A DNA stretch of 64,000 nucleotides from Denitrobaculum tricleocarpae (lineage in GTDB: Bacteria; Pseudomonadota; Alphaproteobacteria; Kiloniellales; Kiloniellaceae). Of this stretch, positions 50,062-58,318 are shown one piece after another. A program made the position numbers and the translations under genes. The notes beneath the pieces are model-generated. The model saw nothing but the letters and a program-made list of their open reading frames with translations, made no database searches and was not told the DNA's origin. Each line of letters begins with the position of its first letter. Position 1 is the first letter of the stretch. Where the stretch lies: positions 248,001 through 312,000 of the forward strand of contig NZ_ML660053.1 of assembly GCF_007004665.1 (NCBI RefSeq). The letters are read 5' to 3'.

Positions 50062-51024
50062 TTATGATAACTCGCTTTCCAGCCACTTCAGCAAAACCGA
50101 CGTGCCTTTGCGCGACTGCCAGCCGGCAGGCCGATAGATCGAGAGTCCGTCCGGAAGGTAGAGGCTCTCCGCGAAAGGGCGAAGGACGCTGCCGCTCCTG
50201 AGGTAGGGCTCGATAGTCCGGCGCCAGCCCAGCGCGACGCCGTGTCCTTCGAGAACCGCCTGGATCATCAGGGGGTAGCTGTCGTAGACGATACCGCTGT
50301 GGCCCACGTGCATCCCGGTCTCGAGCTTTTCCAGCCAGGCATCCCAGTCGATCCAGTCCTGCGGCTCGACCTTGTGGTGCAGCAGGCGCAGTTTCGGGAC
50401 GAGGGCGATGTCGAGAGGGAGGTTTCGATCGGAAGGGCCCGACGGAGAGGAGTCCTGCCGGGCAGGGACGGACCGAGACGCCTGCAGCGTTTCAAGATAT
50501 TTCGGACTGCAGATGGGAAAGATCTCGTCGGAGGCGGTGAAGGCCAGTTTCGTGTTGCCGCTGTTCCGCCCGCTGGTCTGCAGGGCCAGGTCAAAGCGCT
50601 CCTCGCTCTCGCTGATCGGCCTGGTCGAGGTCGAGACCCGCACGGGAACCTCCGGGTGTTTCTGATAAAAATCCGACAGGCGGGGCAGGAGCCAGTAGAG
50701 GCCCTCGCAGAGCTGGGAGCGCAGGACCACTTCGCCCTCCCTGTGGCTTTGGCGCAGGTCTTCGGCGAAAGCACCGATGGATTCGAAAGCCTCCGAGACC
50801 CGGCGGCCCAGCTCCCGGCCCTCCTGGGTCAGATGGACCGCCCGGTTGCGCCGCTCGAACAGCGCCACGCCCAGATCTTCCTCCAGCGCCCGGATCTGTT
50901 TGCTGATCGCCGCCTGGGTCAGGCCCAGCTCGGCCCCGGCTTTGGTGATGCTGCCCAGTCTCGCCGCGGCCTCGAAGGGCAGGAGGCTGGCGAGAGGCGG
51001 CAGGCTGCGTCTCAGATTTTTCAT
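50062..51024 (-). CDS. LysR-family regulator, GcvA-like
   Basis: The 320-residue protein begins RRSLPPLASLLPFEAAARLGS and continues with ITKAGAELGLTQAAISKQIRALEEDLG, the typical GcvA-like LysR N-terminus; the effector domain follows. A Ser/Pro-rich loop (VPARQDSSPSGPSDRN, about 195-210) is an insert. It is divergent from the EamA transporter gene across 96 bases and probably regulates it. Confidence 0.88.
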   Translation of the reverse strand: MKNLRRSLPPLASLLPFEAAARLGSITKAGAELGLTQAAISKQIRALEEDLGVALFERRNRAVHLTQEGRELGRRVSEAFESIGAFAEDLRQSHREGEVVLRSQLCEGLYWLLPRLSDFYQKHPEVPVRVSTSTRPISESEERFDLALQTSGRNSGNTKLAFTASDEIFPICSPKYLETLQASRSVPARQDSSPSGPSDRNLPLDIALVPKLRLLHHKVEPQDWIDWDAWLEKLETGMHVGHSGIVYDSYPLMIQAVLEGHGVALGWRRTIEPYLRSGSVLRPFAESLYLPDGLSIYRPAGWQSRKGTSVLLKWLESELS

Positions 51025-51120
51025 AACTCACAGTAATGTATTTCGGATGAGAAGTAAATTTACCCAGTGGCTTACGGAAATATAGGCTTAATGCGAAGTT
51101 ACGCAAAAGCCTGAGGACCC

Positions 51121-52065
51121 ATGACTGCCGCATCGCATACCCAAACCCAAGCCCCGCGGGATAATCTGAAGCTCGCCGTCTCCGTCATTCTGGTGACCGT
51201 GCTGACGCTTTCGCTCAATGACGCCTTGATCAAGTGGGTCAGCACGGATCTGGTGCTCTGGCAGATCTTCGTGCTGCGCTCCCTTTTCGCGGTCCCGCTT
51301 TTGCTGATCCTCCTGCGCGTGCGGTTCCGCCGGACGCCCTTGAGACCGCGCGCCCTGGGCTGGACGGCGGCGCGCAGTCTGATGCTGGTCTTTATGTGGG
51401 TTGCTTACTATGCGTCGCTGCCGCATCTGCAGCTCTCCATCGCCGCCGCGTCTTACTACACCCTGCCCATCTTCATCACGCTCTTCTCGGCGCTCTTCGT
51501 CGGGGAGCGGGTCGGCGCGCTCGGCTGGCTCGCGGTCGGGCTGGGCTTCGGCGGCGTGGGTCTCGTGCTCAAGCCGACGGCGGGCGACTTCAATCTCTAT
51601 GCTCTGCTGCCCCTGCTCTCGGCCATGCTCTATGCGCTGGCCATGATCCTGACCCGGACCAAGTGTCGGGACGAGCATCCGCTGATTCTCTCCGGTGCGC
51701 TCAATCTCGCCTTTATCGCGGTGGGCGGGATCGCGACCCTGGCGGGCGGCATCACCGGCGGCATCACCGGCGGCTTCAGCGGCACGGCCTCTGCCGCGTC
51801 CTTTCTCTCCCCGGTCTGGGCGCCTATGGCGGGCGGCGAGGTCCTCGCCATTCTTCTTCTCACCCTCGCAGTGCTGGTGGCCAGCATCGGCACGGCAGTC
51901 GCCTACCAGTCCGGACCCTCCTCCGTGGTCGCGACCTTCGACTTTGCTTATGTCGGCTTTGCCGTGATCTGGGGCTTTGTCTTCTTCGCCGAGGTGCCGG
52001 ACGGAATGAGCCTGATCGGTATCGCGCTGATCGTGGTCGCCGGGGTCATCGCCGTGCGCAAATGA
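51121..52065 (+). CDS. EamA/DMT-superfamily transporter
   Basis: The 314-residue membrane protein has ten hydrophobic segments in two EamA repeats (about 15-145 and 160-310). A Gly-rich loop with GGITGGITGGFSG (about residues 209-221), from a small DNA tandem duplication, separates the halves. These proteins export amino acids or other metabolites. GAGG is upstream of ATG 51121. Divergent from the LysR gene; a copy of the 142-bp repeat begins 31 bases after its stop. Confidence 0.88.
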   Translation: MTAASHTQTQAPRDNLKLAVSVILVTVLTLSLNDALIKWVSTDLVLWQIFVLRSLFAVPLLLILLRVRFRRTPLRPRALGWTAARSLMLVFMWVAYYASLPHLQLSIAAASYYTLPIFITLFSALFVGERVGALGWLAVGLGFGGVGLVLKPTAGDFNLYALLPLLSAMLYALAMILTRTKCRDEHPLILSGALNLAFIAVGGIATLAGGITGGITGGFSGTASAASFLSPVWAPMAGGEVLAILLLTLAVLVASIGTAVAYQSGPSSVVATFDFAYVGFAVIWGFVFFAEVPDGMSLIGIALIVVAGVIAVRK

Positions 52066-52095
52066 CCGGACGCAAACGAAGGGGAAGGTCGGGCC

Positions 52096-52237
52096 AGAGC
52101 AGATCCGGTTTAGATGGAATCGCCTTCGGCGATCCGTCGTACCGGTGAATCTGCTCTTATTATATGATGTAGAGCGGGTTCACATGTTTTAGCGAAAACA
52201 CGGAGTGTTTCCGTTAAAACATGACGCGCTCTAAGGG
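52096..52237. repeat. 142-bp two-hairpin intergenic repeat, copy 2
   Basis: Near-identical to 32993-33134 (three mismatches). The first hairpin is closed by AGCAGATCCGGT (52098-52109) and ACCGGTGAATCTGCT (52141-52155). The second spans 52170-52233 with ends TAGAGCG and CGCTCTA. As in copy 1 it follows a membrane transporter gene on the plus strand. The remaining bases up to 52447 are AT-rich without recognised features. Confidence 0.9.
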
Positions 52238-52447
52238 GCTAGCGGCACGCGTCGGCTTCACGATCCGCGCAGAACGAGGCCGGCCTGGTGAAGCGCTTGC
52301 CCCTACTTCACTTCTGACTAAACTCACCTTATATAGAGTTAAAGTATTATTCAAAATAATGGGTTGCGATCTATATTTAATGTTAAATATGAAATATATT
52401 GGCTTCCAAAAATCGCTTTGACTTCCCGCCGTGAGTCGTAAATACTG

Positions 52448-52472
52448 AATTTCGGTTGCAGAACGCGAAATT
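52448..52472. promoter_or_regulatory. inverted repeat upstream of the GntR gene
   Basis: AATTTCG (52448-52454) and CGAAATT (52466-52472) form perfect 7-base arms with an 11-base spacer, 22 bases before the GntR start. Candidate autoregulatory operator. Confidence 0.45.
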
Positions 52473-52494
52473 TTGAATATGGAATTCGAAATCT

Positions 52495-53181
52495 ATGATC
52501 CAGCAGATTCGTCAAAAGCCGGACCTGGTCGAGGAGGTCTACGAGGCGCTCAAGGGCGCGATCCTGATGGGCGATCTCGCGGAGTCCGAAGCGATGGTTC
52601 AGGACGACCTGGTCGAGAAGCTCGGTGTGTCGCGCCAGCCGGTCAGCCATGCCCTTGCGCTTCTGAAGCATGAAGGGCTGGTGATCGAGCGCGGGCGGCG
52701 CGGCCTGATGGTGGCGCCCATCGACGCCGCGCGCATCCGCGCGCTGTATCAGGTGCGCGGCGCCATCGACGGCCTCGCGGCGGGTCTCGCTGCCGGCCGG
52801 GCCATTTTCGGCGGCCTGAAGGCGGAAGAGCGCGCACCGCTGGAACAGGCCCTGAAGATCGGCGAGGCGGCGGTGAAGGCCAACGACATCCGGGATCTGG
52901 TCGAGGCCGACGTCAACTTCCACCGCGCGGTCTACATGCTTTCGGGCAACCTCGCGATCGGCGAGATGGTGCAGCCCTCCTGGCCGCATTTTCAGCGCTC
53001 CATGCGCATCGTGCTGGAGGACCCGGACTACCGCCAGCGCGCCTGGGCCGAACACCGGGACATCGCGGAGGCCATCATGAACAGTCAGGCCCGTCACGCG
53101 GAAGAATTGGCGCGCCAGCATGCCACCGACGCCGGCGAGACCACCTTCATCCGCTTGAGCCAGCGGACGGCGGCGGCCTGA
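52495..53181 (+). CDS. GntR/FCD-family regulator
   Basis: The 228-residue protein has a winged helix (about 10-75; LVEKLGVSRQPVSHALALLKHEGLV) and an FCD domain (about 85-215) with DVNFHRAVYMLSG as the metal/ligand segment. It is upstream of the dioxygenase/SAF-dehydrogenase genes in the same direction and probably controls part of that catabolic block. Confidence 0.86.
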   Translation: MIQQIRQKPDLVEEVYEALKGAILMGDLAESEAMVQDDLVEKLGVSRQPVSHALALLKHEGLVIERGRRGLMVAPIDAARIRALYQVRGAIDGLAAGLAAGRAIFGGLKAEERAPLEQALKIGEAAVKANDIRDLVEADVNFHRAVYMLSGNLAIGEMVQPSWPHFQRSMRIVLEDPDYRQRAWAEHRDIAEAIMNSQARHAEELARQHATDAGETTFIRLSQRTAAA

Positions 53182-53182
53182 C

Positions 53183-53227
53183 GGAGCCCCGCCCAGTGGA
53201 GCCCCGAGCAGTGGAGCGCCGAGTAGC
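53183..53227 (+). repeat. 15-bp tandem repeat, three units
   Basis: Three 15-base units starting GGAGCCCCG or GGAGCGCCG lie at 53183-53197, 53198-53212 and 53213-53227, right after the GntR stop. Confidence 0.75.
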
Positions 53228-53544
53228 GGACCGACGCCAGCGCGGGAGTCTTCAAGCGTCCATCCACGGGCGTGCGAGGTAGTGACGCGAAGCCTCAGAG
53301 CGCGCCAGGGCCTCTGAGCGTCAGGACCTCCGAACGCCATGTTCGAAGTCCAGGGCAAGGGTGTGGCGGCGCGAAAAGGATCCGTCGCCAGGCTGTAAAT
53401 CCTGCGGCGGCGCATTACGTAAGGACCTGAAAAACGGGTGCAGGAACTCCGGTCACAGGCGGAAAAGGGCACCAGGTAAAAAAGGCCGGATATAAGCAGC
53501 CAGACGAAAAGGCCAGACAAAAAAAGACAGAGGGAGAGAACAGC
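53228..53544. other. intergenic stretch of 317 bases
   Basis: It contains a small hairpin CCTCAGAG/CCTCTGAG-type around 53295-53322 and the promoter side of the dioxygenase gene, which starts after an AGGGAGAG ribosome binding site. No gene recognised. Confidence 0.4.
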
Positions 53545-54342
53545 ATGAAGCTGACAGCAGAACAGCTCGCGGACTTCGACGAGCAGGGTTACGTATTTCT
53601 GCCGGCCTGTTTTTCCGAGACCGAGATCGCGGCACTGCGGGAAGAGGCCGCAGAGATCTATGCCTCGGACCGTGAAGAGGTCTGGCGCGAGAAATCCGGA
53701 GCGCCCCGCACGGCCTTCGCGGCCCACACCTACAACGAAGCCTTCCGGCGGCTCGGTGCCCATCCGCGCCTGATCGAGCCGGTGTCGCAGCAGCTCGGCG
53801 AACAGGTCTACATGCATCAGTTCAAGGTCAACGCCAAGGCGGCCTTCACCGGGGATGTCTGGCAGTGGCATCAGGACTACGGCACCTGGGCGCGCGACGA
53901 CGGCATGCCCGAGGCGCGGGCCATGAATATCGCGGTCTTCCTGGACGAAGTCCTGCCGATCAACGGCCCGCTGATGTTCATTCCCAAGAGCCACAAGAAG
54001 GGCACCATCGACGCGGCCCACGATCTGGAAACCACCTCCTATCCGCTCTGGACCCTGGATCAGAAGACCGTGACCGAACTGGCGGAAGAGGGCGGCATCG
54101 TGGCTCCGACCGGTCCGGCGGGATCGGTTCTGATGTTCCACGGCAATCTCGTGCACGCCAGCCCGCCCAATATCACTCCCTATCCCCGCACCATCGTCTA
54201 TCTGACGCTCTGCGCGGTCTCCAATCACATCACCAAGTTCCAGCGCCCGGAATGGATCGCGCACCGCGACTTCACGCCGATCGAACCGCTCGCCGACGAC
54301 ACTCTGAGCGTCTATGCGGAGAGCCGTAAAGCCGTGGCCTGA
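53545..54342 (+). CDS. PhyH-family Fe(II)/2-oxoglutarate dioxygenase, EctD-like
   Basis: The 265-residue enzyme has the iron ligands His109 and Asp111 (WQWHQDYGTW) and His204 (HGNLVHASPPN), with Arg215 for 2-oxoglutarate. The stretch WARDDGMPEARAMN and the NGPLMFIPKSHK segment closely resemble ectoine hydroxylase EctD. No ectABC genes are in the window, so the substrate may be an imported ectoine-like compound or another cyclic or N-containing acid. Cytoplasmic. The SAF-dehydrogenase gene follows 109 bases later. Confidence 0.86.
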   Translation: MKLTAEQLADFDEQGYVFLPACFSETEIAALREEAAEIYASDREEVWREKSGAPRTAFAAHTYNEAFRRLGAHPRLIEPVSQQLGEQVYMHQFKVNAKAAFTGDVWQWHQDYGTWARDDGMPEARAMNIAVFLDEVLPINGPLMFIPKSHKKGTIDAAHDLETTSYPLWTLDQKTVTELAEEGGIVAPTGPAGSVLMFHGNLVHASPPNITPYPRTIVYLTLCAVSNHITKFQRPEWIAHRDFTPIEPLADDTLSVYAESRKAVA

Positions 54343-54451
54343 GCGCGCCAGAGGTTTCGACAAGCGTCGGTCTAACAATTGGTGGTGGCGGAACGGGCAT
54401 GCTCCGGCGTCCTCCGTGCGATGGCGGTGAAAAGAACAAGGGAAAGACAGA

Positions 54452-55768
54452 ATGAATCTCTACGCGCTTCTGCAGGATCGCCTGGAAAAAGGCGGGCCGG
54501 TCAAAGTCGGTCTGATCGGTGCGGGCAAGTTCGGCACCATGTTCCTGAACCAGATCCCGACCACCAATGGTCTGGAGGTGGCGGCCGTCGCCGATCTCGA
54601 TCCGGAGCGGGCGCGGACCGCCTGCCGCGCGGCGGGCTGGTCCGTCGAAGCCATGGAGACGACAGCCTTCCTGAACGACGGTGCGGATCTCTGCCGCCGC
54701 GACGACATCGAGGTGGTGGTCGAGGCCACCGGCAATCCCGCCGCCGGGATCCGCCATGCCCTGACCGCCATCGAGGCGGGCAAGCACATCGTCATGGTCA
54801 ATGTCGAAGCCGACGTGCTCGCAGGTCCGGCGCTGGCAAAGCGCGCCCGTGCCGCCGGCGTGGTCTACTCCATGGCCTACGGCGATCAGCCCGCGCTGGT
54901 GTCCGAGATGGTCGATTGGGCGCGCGCGACCGGCTTCAAGGTCGTGGCAGCGGGCAAGGGCACGAAGTATCTGCCGCATTACCATCAGATGACTCCGGGC
55001 ACCGCCTGGCCGCACTACGGTCTGACGGAACAGGAAGCCCAGGCCGCGGGCATGAACCCGCAGATGTTCAATTCCTTTCTGGACGGGACCAAGTCGGCCA
55101 TCGAGATGGCGGCCATCGCCAATGCCTGCGATCTGGCCGTGCCGAACGACGGCCTGCTGTTTCCGCCCTGCGGCGTCGACGATCTGGCCCACGTCCTGCG
55201 CCCGGCCTCTGAAGGCGGTGTCCTGGAATCCGCCGGCACGGTCGAGGTGGTGTCCTCCCTGGAGCGGGACGGCCGCCCGGTCTACCGGGACCTGCGCTGG
55301 GGCGTCTATGTGGTCTTCGAAGCCCCCAACGACTACGCCGCGGCCTGTTTCGAGCAGTATGGCCTGAAGACTGACGACAGCGGCCGTTTTGCCTCCATGT
55401 ACAAGCCCTTTCATCTGATCGGTCTGGAGCTCGGCGTCTCGGTTCTCTCGGCGGCCTTACGCGGCGAGCCGACCGGTCAGACCCGGGCGTTCAGAGGCGA
55501 CGCTGTCGCGGTGGCGAAACGCGACCTCAAGGCCGGCGAAATCCTCGACGGCGAGGGCGGCACTACGGTCTGGGGCAAGTTGATCCCGGCGGCGCGTAGT
55601 CTTTCCGAGGCCGCGCTTCCCATCGGCCTGGCCCACAACGTGCCCCTGACCCGGGACGTGCCCAAGGGCGAACTGGTCCGCAGTTCCGACGTGCAGCTCG
55701 ACGAGACCGGTGAGGCGGTCCGTATCCGGCGCGAGAGCGAAGCCACGCTGAAGCTGAATTCGCTCTAA
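54452..55768 (+). CDS. homoserine-dehydrogenase-like oxidoreductase with C-terminal SAF domain
   Basis: The 438-residue protein has an N-terminal Rossmann fold (KVGLIGAGKFGTMFLNQIP, residues 18-36), a VVVEATGNPAAGI segment and a central catalytic-like region (AAGKGTKYLPHYHQMTPGT). The C-terminal SAF domain (about 350-425; VAVAKRDLKAGEILDG) is shared with antifreeze proteins and some sugar-acid enzymes. The arrangement fits the COG4091 group of predicted NAD(P)-dependent oxidoreductases. Members act in sugar acid catabolism. It precedes the LacI gene and TRAP transporter. Confidence 0.82.
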   Translation: MNLYALLQDRLEKGGPVKVGLIGAGKFGTMFLNQIPTTNGLEVAAVADLDPERARTACRAAGWSVEAMETTAFLNDGADLCRRDDIEVVVEATGNPAAGIRHALTAIEAGKHIVMVNVEADVLAGPALAKRARAAGVVYSMAYGDQPALVSEMVDWARATGFKVVAAGKGTKYLPHYHQMTPGTAWPHYGLTEQEAQAAGMNPQMFNSFLDGTKSAIEMAAIANACDLAVPNDGLLFPPCGVDDLAHVLRPASEGGVLESAGTVEVVSSLERDGRPVYRDLRWGVYVVFEAPNDYAAACFEQYGLKTDDSGRFASMYKPFHLIGLELGVSVLSAALRGEPTGQTRAFRGDAVAVAKRDLKAGEILDGEGGTTVWGKLIPAARSLSEAALPIGLAHNVPLTRDVPKGELVRSSDVQLDETGEAVRIRRESEATLKLNSL

Positions 55769-55964
55769 CTTGACCGGATCGTTCCGCGTTTGAATCGCCG
55801 TGCGGTTCGGGCATATCGCAGAAGCCCGCTTTGCGGGCGGTTGCCAGGGCTTCGCTATCTATTGGTTCGGAAGGCCCGCCCGCCGAAGCCCTCGGTCCAT
55901 CTCGACACAGTGCAGGAACCCAATTCTTCTTTGAGCTTCCGCAGTGGTTGATTTGCTACCCAGA

Positions 55965-55979
55965 TTGAAATAATTTCAA
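55965..55979. promoter_or_regulatory. perfect palindrome before the LacI gene
   Basis: TTGAAATAATTTCAA is a perfect 15-base palindrome ending 24 bases before the LacI start. It looks like a LacI-family operator, suggesting autoregulation. Confidence 0.55.
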
Positions 55980-56003
55980 GCCACTTTTCAGATTGAGGTG
56001 GTG

Positions 56004-56984
56004 ATGAAGCGGACAGCAAAGGATGTGGCCCTGCGTGCGGGCACATCGGTCTCGGCGGTCTCCAGGGCATTCAAGCCGGGCTCGGCCCTTTCCGATGACA
56101 AACGGAAACGTATTCTCGAGGCGGCGACGGAGCTCGGATATGCCACACCCTCCGGTCAGGTGGCGTCGCGGGTCAATCTCGGGACCATTGCCCTGGTGGC
56201 CGGGGACCTGGCCAATCCCTTTTACCCAACTGTCCTCGAGGCGCTCAGTCAGGAGCTCTTCAAGCGGGAGCGGCGTCTGATCCTTCATGTCGCGCCCGCC
56301 GGGCGCGACGTTGATGCCGTCATGCAGCAGGTCCTCGATTACAAAGTGGATGCCGCGATCATCACCTCGGCGACCCTTTCCTCGACTCTGGCCAGGACCT
56401 GCACCCAGCGGAAACTGCCCGTCGTCCTGTTTAACCGCGCGCAGCCGGAGGCGGGAATCAGTGCTGTGAGCTGCGATAATTTCGCGGGCGGCCGGGCGAT
56501 CGGCGAGCGTATCGTGGAGAGCGGACGCCGGCGGATTGCCTTTGTCGGCGGGTTGGAAGACACCTCAACCCATATTGAGCGCTGGCGCGGGTTTTCCGAG
56601 GCGCTCAATCACGCCGGTATACCGCTTTTTGCCCAGGTCAGCGGGGCTTTCGATTATGGCAAAGCCTTCCAGGCCGTCAGCGATCTCCTGCGGGAAGGCG
56701 TCAAGCCGGAGACGATATTCTGCTGCAACGACGTCATGGCGCTGGCGGCGATCGATGCGGCAAAGGCCTGTGGCATGCAGGTTCCCGGGGATCTCGCGGT
56801 GATCGGCTTTGACGACATTCCCATGGCGGCCTGGCAATCGTACCGCCTGACCACCGTCCGTCAGCGGATCAGACTCATGATCAAGGAATGCATCGAACTC
56901 ATCGATCTGATCATGAGCGATCCCGAGCATGCCGGCACGACCCGGTTGGTGCCCGGGTATCTCATTGAGCGAGACAGCGGATAG
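56004..56984 (+). CDS. LacI-family regulator
   Basis: The 326-residue regulator has an N-terminal LacI helix-turn-helix (TAKDVALRAGTSVSAVSRAFK, residues 4-24) and hinge, then a periplasmic-binding-protein-like effector domain. GTIALVAGDLANPFYPTVLEAL and GLEDTSTHIERWRGF are the usual segments. It lies between the SAF-dehydrogenase and the TRAP receptor genes and probably represses the transport/catabolism genes in answer to the imported compound. GTG 55998 is an alternative start. Confidence 0.9.
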   Translation: MKRTAKDVALRAGTSVSAVSRAFKPGSALSDDKRKRILEAATELGYATPSGQVASRVNLGTIALVAGDLANPFYPTVLEALSQELFKRERRLILHVAPAGRDVDAVMQQVLDYKVDAAIITSATLSSTLARTCTQRKLPVVLFNRAQPEAGISAVSCDNFAGGRAIGERIVESGRRRIAFVGGLEDTSTHIERWRGFSEALNHAGIPLFAQVSGAFDYGKAFQAVSDLLREGVKPETIFCCNDVMALAAIDAAKACGMQVPGDLAVIGFDDIPMAAWQSYRLTTVRQRIRLMIKECIELIDLIMSDPEHAGTTRLVPGYLIERDSG

Positions 56985-56999
56985 CTTTTCTACTGCTGC

Positions 57000-57021
57000 A
57001 TACAAATTTTTCATTTTGTAT
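57000..57021. promoter_or_regulatory. inverted repeat before the TRAP receptor gene
   Basis: ATACAAA (57000-57006) and TTTGTAT (57015-57021) form perfect arms with an 8-base spacer. A sequence similar to the LacI palindrome (ATGAAAATATTGCAG, 57022-57036, 10 of 15 matches) follows. Together they are candidate regulator sites for the TRAP operon. Confidence 0.45.
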
Positions 57022-57185
57022 ATGAAAATATTGCAGTCTCTCATAATCCATGCTTCCTTAGGCTCCGTTCCTGGCTCCCGCAACGGCGGCAAAGCGGCAG
57101 AGGCCGCCTGCCCGCGTGCGTTGCCTGAGCATGCCGCCGCGCCAAATGCGGCGGATTGAAAGCATAATACTTGGGAGGAAGTCTG

Positions 57186-58151
57186 ATGAAGTTTACGTCC
57201 GCACTTGTCGTTGCAGGCCTCGCGCTGACAACGGCAATGCCTGATACGGCTGCTGCCGAAACCCGCCTCGCGTTCGGGGCCACCAACGCGCAAAGCTCGC
57301 ACTACGCTTACTTCGCCTCACTCTCGAAGATCGTGAATACGGCCTACCCCGACGCCTATCAGTCTTCGGTGGTCGAGACCGGCGCGACCGTCGATAACCT
57401 GAAACGTATGGCCCGTGGACAGCTGGACATCGGACTCATTACCACCTCGTCGCTCTATCATGCTTACAACGGCCTGAAGGTATTCGACGGCAACCCGATC
57501 GAGTCCAAGCTGCTGTGGGCCTATTCCCTCGCGCCACAGAATGTCGTGGTCCGGCGCGATGCCAACGTCACGTCGCTCGCAGAGCTTGCGGGTAAGGACA
57601 TGGGACCGGGCATGCGCGGTTCTTCGACCGAGGCAACCGCACAGGATGTCTTCAACCTGCTTGGTGTCGAGCCCAACTGGGTGCGCGGCACCAATTCCGA
57701 GTTGGCAAACGCCATCAAGGACAGCCGCTCGATCGGCTTCGTGAAGAGCGCCGTGGGCACCAGCTTCGATGCTCTGACCACAGATATTGCTGCTTTCACG
57801 CCGGTGCGTGTGATCGGGATTACACCTGAACAGCGGGACATGATCGCGGAAAAACTTCCGGAACTCTCGCTCGTCGACATGCCGGGCGGCGAGATGGAGG
57901 ACTCCGGTCCCTACCAGACCTGGGGCTTCATGATTGGGGTTTCCGCGCGGCCGGACCTGGACGAGAAGACCGCCTATGACATCACCAAGGCCGTGATGGA
58001 AAACATGGCCGAGCAGGAGGCCGCATTCCCGGCGGTCAAGGGATCGAACCTCGCTGAATTGACCCTGAAGTATGCGACCAGTCCGCTGCATCCCGGCGCG
58101 ATCCGCTATTACGAGGAAGTCGGCCTCACGGTTCCAGACCATCTGAAGTAA
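57186..58151 (+). CDS. TAXI-family TRAP transporter periplasmic receptor
   Basis: The 321-residue receptor begins with a signal peptide (about 24 residues ending AAAET). LAFGATNAQSSHYAYFASLSKIVN opens the mature part and MARGQLDIGLITTSS fits the TAXI family. GPGMRGSSTEATAQDVFNLLGV is a typical mid-domain. GGAGGAAG precedes ATG 57186. It delivers a carboxylate to the fused TRAP permease encoded next. Ligand unknown. Confidence 0.9.
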   Translation: MKFTSALVVAGLALTTAMPDTAAAETRLAFGATNAQSSHYAYFASLSKIVNTAYPDAYQSSVVETGATVDNLKRMARGQLDIGLITTSSLYHAYNGLKVFDGNPIESKLLWAYSLAPQNVVVRRDANVTSLAELAGKDMGPGMRGSSTEATAQDVFNLLGVEPNWVRGTNSELANAIKDSRSIGFVKSAVGTSFDALTTDIAAFTPVRVIGITPEQRDMIAEKLPELSLVDMPGGEMEDSGPYQTWGFMIGVSARPDLDEKTAYDITKAVMENMAEQEAAFPAVKGSNLAELTLKYATSPLHPGAIRYYEEVGLTVPDHLK

Positions 58152-58318
58152 AGGCTTCGGATCACTGAGCGAGATATGGGACGTCGCCTCGTATCATTAC
58201 GGAGAGGCTGACGTCCCGCTTCTCACCTCTCAAGCGGAAACCGCAGGCGCCCCCGCGCAGATCGGGGATGAATCGTGTCGCGGGTGCTTTTACCGCTTCG
58301 ACAGTTGCGAGATCTTTG

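Noticed and set aside
52351-54378. 675-residue open frame opposite the GntR and dioxygenase genes
   Set aside because: It crosses two real genes and an intergenic gap and has no recognisable domain.
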